DNA of 64,000 bases from positions 10,789,301 through 10,853,300 of the forward strand of contig OZ007506.1 of NCBI GenBank assembly GCA_963931865.1, in the 5' to 3' direction. Within the stretch, counting starts at the first letter, position 1. Each line of letters starts with the position of its first letter. Under the pieces are notes generated by a model. It was not told the origin of the DNA, did no database searches, and saw only the letters and a program-made list of their open reading frames with translations. Of the stretch, positions 59,832 through 64,000 are shown piece by piece. The position numbers were made by a program, and so were the translations under genes. Source of the stretch: Axinella damicornis (taxonomy: Eukaryota > Porifera > Demospongiae > Axinellida > Axinellidae).

Positions 59832-62800
59832 ACACACACCTCCCCCATACACATTCATATAGTATACCCCCACTTGGACTCTGCACTCCACCACTATGAC
59901 ACGATCCACATTGATCATCTCACTCACACTATTACCCTCCCACACCCTCACATCCATCACCGGAAGGTTGAATTACAAGCACTGGGAAGGTACGTGAGCA
60001 CACAACAATAGTCCATGGATCATGTGGTTAAAACATACTTTCTCTAGCATCATTCCCAGGTCACGTCTAGTCTCATTGAGGTTTAGCCTCGTTCCCAGGT
60101 GCTCCTGGGAACGAGGCTAATTGAGGTTCATTCCTTGTGAAACATTGGCTAATTATATAGAAGAGTATGTACTATGCATGGGCTAGTGTGTGGTATAAGC
60201 AAGGCTAATAATATTACAAGTAGCTTCACTCGCTTAGTTACTTCCCGTACTAAGCAGCGACGAAAAGCTGGGCGTGGGACTGGGAACGAGGCTATCCTTC
60301 GCCTACATGAGTAGTCTGGCGCCGGATAGCTCTCTGTGCAGAGCTGCTGCTCCCCGTTTGCATCTGCTTCAGCTGCTGCTCCCCGATTGCGTCCGCTTCA
60401 GCTGCTGCTCCCTGATTGCATCCGCTTCAGCTGCTGCTCTCCGATTGCGTCTGCTTCAGCTGCTGCTCGCTGCTTGTGTTCGCTTCAGCTGCTGCTCCCC
60501 AATTGCGTCTGCTTCAGCTGCTCCCTAATTACATCCGCTTCAACTGCTGCTCCCCAATTGCGTCCTCTTCGACTGCTGCTCCCCGATTGCGTCCTCTTCG
60601 ACTGCTGCTCCCCGATTGCATCTGCTTGTAGCCCCAGCTGTTCTGGAAGATTCCAACCCATGCCCGAGCCCAATGTTCTCGAACATTCTTCACAGAGATC
60701 GAGGTTCAAGTACGAAGGTCGTGTGTCACTAGTATAGTCCCGCCCCCCTGAACATCCCACTTCCACCATGCACAGACACACACACACACACACATTAAAA
60801 TCTGATAGCCATGGCCACAGATGATTGAGCTCTGCGCTCTTTTTCAAAGGGTACTATTGCAAAAGGCATTCAGTGTGGTTCTGGAATCTGAGCATGAGTG
60901 TGCATTAGTGGTTACGCTGAACTTGTAACCAGTATGACAGTGGAAGGGTACGTAAGTGATCATGTATAACCTAATGTCCAGCCTTGGTCTCTCCTCCAAA
61001 GGATAGGAGAGGCAATGGGGACCAATAGTCCTCTGTATTTATGCAGACATTTTTATTTATGCAGACATTTTGTGATTCACCTCTCCCCCAACCGGAAGAT
61101 CTTTTCTCAAGACTTCGCAGTATATGTGGTTGACGGATGGAACAATAGGCGGCAGCATCTGGTAGACACAGATGAGTTCTACCATGGATACTTGCAGGGT
61201 AAAGTTAGTTGGGGGAGGGGGACAGGATCAAACATAGGGGGAGGGGGAGAAAGGAGTGGGGAGAGGGGTGAAGTGGGCAGAGAGGGGAGGCGAAGAAGTG
61301 GAAAGGGGCAGTTGATGGAATGGGGGAGCTAGGGATAATCATGTGGCAAACATTGTGAGGGTAACGTGCAGGTTGGGATGATCATGTGGCAAACATTGTG
61401 ATGGTAACGTGTAGGTTTTCAATGTCATAAATGTACACCCTCACACACATTACGCATCCACATACATGTGCACACACACGCTACAGGAGAGGCAAATTCC
61501 ACAGTAACAGCCCATGTTTCCAAGTCCGGCATCTTAACTGCCTCCATCCACACTGATTCTGAGCACTTCCACATTGAACCCTCCGAGGACTATATCAAAG
61601 AGCCACACCCCTTTCACATGGTGGCATACAGAGCCTCAGACATCAAGAGCAGACTGTCTTCCTCCCTTCTTGATTATGTGATAGTACCAACTGTTCCCAC
61701 ACCCAAAGAGATGTCAGATTCTGATTCCAATTTCAAAGATGGTGATGAACTATATCACAAGTCCTCGTTTCATTACAGTAACGGAGATGGTTCCAAATCT
61801 CAGAATCGGCTCAGGAGACAGACGGCAACTGTGTTCCGGGGCAGTATTGGTGGTGACTCGTGCAGCATGTTCCTTGTGGCAGACCACAAGTTTTTCCAGC
61901 AGTTTGGACCAGAGGACAGTGTCATTCGGAGAGTTGTGAGTCTGGTATGATTGCTGGTGACATGGTTGAGTAATTAATTGAGCTGATGTCGTTTATGCAG
62001 TATGATGTCACTGTGATGTAATTCATTAAGCATTCAGGTACCGTAGAGTACGTATCAAGCACCCACCACGTATCAAGCTCCCACCACGTATCAAGCGCCC
62101 ATCCTCCTCTTCATGCGAAAGTTACTGCACAGGGTTCAAAAGCCGTGTATTAAGTTTACCCTTTAAGCCCCATTGACATCTATAGACGTCATTTAGACCC
62201 TATGTACTTGTAGGGCTTCTGTCAGTCCAAAAAGAGACCAAAAAGGCTTCCGAGGGAGGGCCTAGGGACGACTTTGAGGGATGAACTCAAAAATTTGGTT
62301 AGGTTTCGGTGCACACCCCCCACGTCGTGGGTGTTTTTTGATTTTAATGAGATTCATCGACCCAAGGATTTTTGATTTTAATGATATTCCTAGACCCCAC
62401 CCAGAGCCTCAAGCAAATTGATGGTATAAGGTGTGCCTTCAGTCAGATCTGGCCCAAGTTTAGGGAAATGCTGGGCGAAAATCCGGCTGACATCCAACTT
62501 TGACCTCCGATTGCTGGGCTTGTGGGGGGTCATGAATATCATTAACGGTATTGCCAGAGGGGTCTCTCCATGTGTGCGGGCCCCACCAAGTTTGGCCGCC
62601 GAGGAGCGAATGCTGTGGGAGAGAATCGGAGCACCTACGAAAGTGGTGTGCGCTGAATGCATGAAAACGTGTTGTCTTGGTGGGAAGAATTCGGTGGTTA
62701 AAGGGTTAACTTAAGGGCCCACCTACCACAAAAGTCTTGAGCAGCAGTTCTAACCTTTGGGTAAGGTCAAAAAGGCCGATTTACAGTGAAGTATGAAATA

Positions 62801-64000
62801 CGGCGTGCTTTCTCTTAGCACTCGCAAAGGTGCGGGATCAACTTCCTTACGTGAAAAATGGACTTATATATGTTACAGCCCGATTTCGAACCTTTGACCC
62901 GTTTGTTAACCGTTCAACCGGATTATAAACCAGTCAGCCCGCTTTTAAACCAGTCGGAGTCAGAAAGCAGGTCAATAAGCCGGCGAGCGCGGTTAGTAAG
63001 CGGGTCGGTCAGCGGTCATTGATGAACCGCGTGCAGTGCGGGAGTGAGAGTGAAGCTACCAGATACTGTCAGCATGGCTCCATTTCTGCAGTACATCACT
63101 GTCCGAAGACGACAAACAAGCTTAATACAAGTCCTTTTACACCAGTCTCACACTACCTTGGCCTGCAATCGTGACTATCGTTGCCGAAAGACCCTAGGTA
63201 ATCTGCGAGTAATCCCGTGTACGGTGTGTAGCTAGACTCTCGCATGGATGAGGGTCGGCTACGTGATGCTGGGCTAAGCTGCCAGTAGCATTGTAAGCCG
63301 GTCATTGATTTCACAGCTTACCACAGCGCTTGTTGTTGATACAGCTACATGTATATACGTAGTGCTGAATGGGTGGCTGGACACTACATGCCTAATTATA
63401 GTCTGAGTACGTATCTAGTGCCCACCCCCCTGTTCAGTGGCGTTCTAATGTCCCCGAAACATGGGCGCTTAATACGTACTATAGTATAGTGTTATGAGGC
63501 ATGATGTCATTATGATTCATGGCATGGTTCTGATTGATGCTTATATCCAGGTGTCCCTTATTTCTGACATCGATACCATGATCTTCAGACCCACGGAATG
63601 GACTAGTGATGTCCAGGATGGTTTTGGACTGGATATTGCAAATGTGAGCCATGCAGTAGAAACTAGTAGTTAAAACCCATTGCACCCTGTAGCAGCCAAA
63701 TGCCATAAGCCCATAAGAATTTATATAGGGGGGTTAATATTAGGCGTTAATACTTTGTACATGTTCTTCTGCTTCTTTAAGCTGTTTGCAGTATGAGTTA
63801 ACAGAAATAGGATTTCCCATTCAACAGCAATGGGTAAGCCAAATTTCTAATGGCAACTGGACAGCAGTCAGATGCATGGCAACTGGGCAGCAGTCTGATG
63901 ACAGCTAACAGTCTGTAGGCTAGCAGTCTGATGGCTGCTGAAATTAATATCATGACCTGTACCCATATCCTAGAATTATGCTATCACATTTCATGTTCCA
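57264..64000 (+). CDS. ADAM17-like: ADAM17/TACE-like metalloprotease, gene B (5' part; continues past the window)
   Basis: Exons 57264-57345, 59863-59989, 61065-61198, 61487-61935 and 63551-63643 join in phase with GT-AG sites. Exon 1 encodes a signal peptide (MAGPGVLLLAILGVCNLVDV). Exons 2-3 encode the prodomain start (LDSALHHYDTIHIDHLTH, LGRHFVIHLSPNRKIFSQDF). Exon 4 continues the prodomain and ends in the protease domain (SCSMFLVADHKFFQQFGPED) after a furin-type site RLRR. Exon 5 is VSLISDIDTMIFRPTEWTSD. Each part aligns with gene A (for example LNSGVHHFEVLH, LGREFQLFLTP, VQVIDEVDREIFRPTVWTGG). The zinc-binding motif and everything after lie right of the window, so catalytic competence cannot be judged. 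No cysteine occurs in the prodomain part of exon 4, so the cysteine-switch residue seen in A is absent. Intron 2 contains a minisatellite and intron 4 a nested pair of transposons. Confidence 0.92.
57790..57862. repeat. 21-bp tandem repeat, about 3.5 copies
   Basis: Unit CAACTACGCTCTTCATCTCGA. It is in intron 1 of ADAM17-like B. Confidence 0.93.
58570..59409 (-). pseudogene. Intronless 217-codon minus-strand frame followed by an A-rich tail (possible retrocopy)
   Basis: A single frame from ATG 59409 to the stop at 58756 begins MLCLGQGILMILWAKAECFR. It includes KLMDKWAASKRTQVSAILCI and a basic C-terminal half. About 155 bp past the stop, on the same strand, lies an A-rich run (T-rich on plus, 58571-58601), which suggests reverse-transcribed insertion. 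No family recognised. It lies antisense in intron 1 of ADAM17-like B. The second half has a competing frame, so the reading may be decayed. Confidence 0.35.
59789..59839. repeat. Poly-C plus (CA)n tract
   Basis: C run 59789-59817 then (CA)11. It ends 23 bp before the ADAM17-like B exon 2 acceptor. Confidence 0.97.
60084..60119. mobile_element. 36-bp minimal TAGCCTCG hairpin element with 9-bp target duplication
   Basis: The whole element is two mirrored ends (TAGCCTCGTTCCCAGGTG and its near reverse complement ..GGGAACGAGGCTA). It is flanked by ATTGAGGTT at 60075-60083 and 60120-60128. Confidence 0.9.
60344..60632. repeat. 29-bp minisatellite, about 10 copies
   Basis: Units like CTGCTGCTCCCCGATTGCGT followed by CCGCTTCAG, with one shortened unit. 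Because 29 is not a multiple of three and no unit contains a plus-strand stop, all three plus frames are open here. These frames (..LLQLLLPDC..) are artefacts. It is in intron 2 of ADAM17-like B. Confidence 0.92.
62039..63486. mobile_element. TACCGTA-family element (1.45 kb) with a nested TTAA element
   Basis: TACCGTAGAGTACGTATCAA at the left and, inverted at the right, TACTATAGTACGTATTAAGC. The subterminal CGTATCAAGC-(A/T/G)-CCCACC unit is repeated three times at the left end. A TTAA-flanked element lies inside at 62150-62714. It lies wholly in intron 4 of ADAM17-like B. Confidence 0.7.
62150..62714. mobile_element. TTAA-flanked piggyBac-like element nested in another element
   Basis: TTAAGTTTACCCTTTAAGCC at the left and TTAAGTTAACCCTTTAACCA (reverse complement) at the right. 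Interior frames show no transposase I can name. Confidence 0.6.

Overview
This window is animal nuclear DNA. It has intron-rich genes with GT-AG splice sites, metazoan gene families and a dense load of small DNA transposons, retroelement fragments, microsatellites and foldback repeats. The reverse-transcriptase fragments and low gene density fit a non-vertebrate metazoan. A sponge or another early-branching animal is my best guess, but nothing in the window proves it.

Four protein-coding genes are well supported. (1) 1-16.8 kb, minus strand: a YTHDF-type m6A reader, with three exons resolved and the last coding exon not found. (2) 28.6-41.4 kb, plus strand: a complete six-exon SDR16C-type membrane short-chain dehydrogenase of 311 aa. 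(3) 41.7-56.7 kb, minus strand: a nearly complete ADAM17/TACE-like metalloprotease with 18 phase-consistent exons plus a probable signal-peptide exon. (4) 57.3 kb to the right edge, plus strand: a second ADAM17-like gene whose first five exons (prodomain and start of the protease domain) are present. Genes 2 and 3 are tail to tail, with 273 bp between their stop codons. Genes 3 and 4 are head-to-head paralogues sharing a region of about 0.55 kb.

The rest is mostly mobile or repetitive DNA. There is a roughly 0.5-kb two-part repeat family, tandem at 21.0-23.0 kb. There are TTAA-flanked piggyBac-like elements, a TACCGTA-ended inverted-repeat family, and hairpin elements ending TAGCCTCGTTCCCAGGC with 9-bp target-site duplications, one only 36 bp long. 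There are LINE/RT remnants at 3.4-4.2, 36.4-38.5 and 45.2-46.3 kb. A RecQ-helicase fragment sits inside an inverted-repeat element beside a splice acceptor. A 2,485-bp segment occurs twice, abutting both sides of a 200-N gap, and looks like an assembly artefact.

The genes do not form an operon or pathway. They act in mRNA reading (YTHDF), retinoid/steroid-type redox at membranes (SDR16C) and ectodomain shedding (ADAM17). All exon models were read by eye from splice consensus, reading phase and remembered family sequences. No transcript or database evidence was available.
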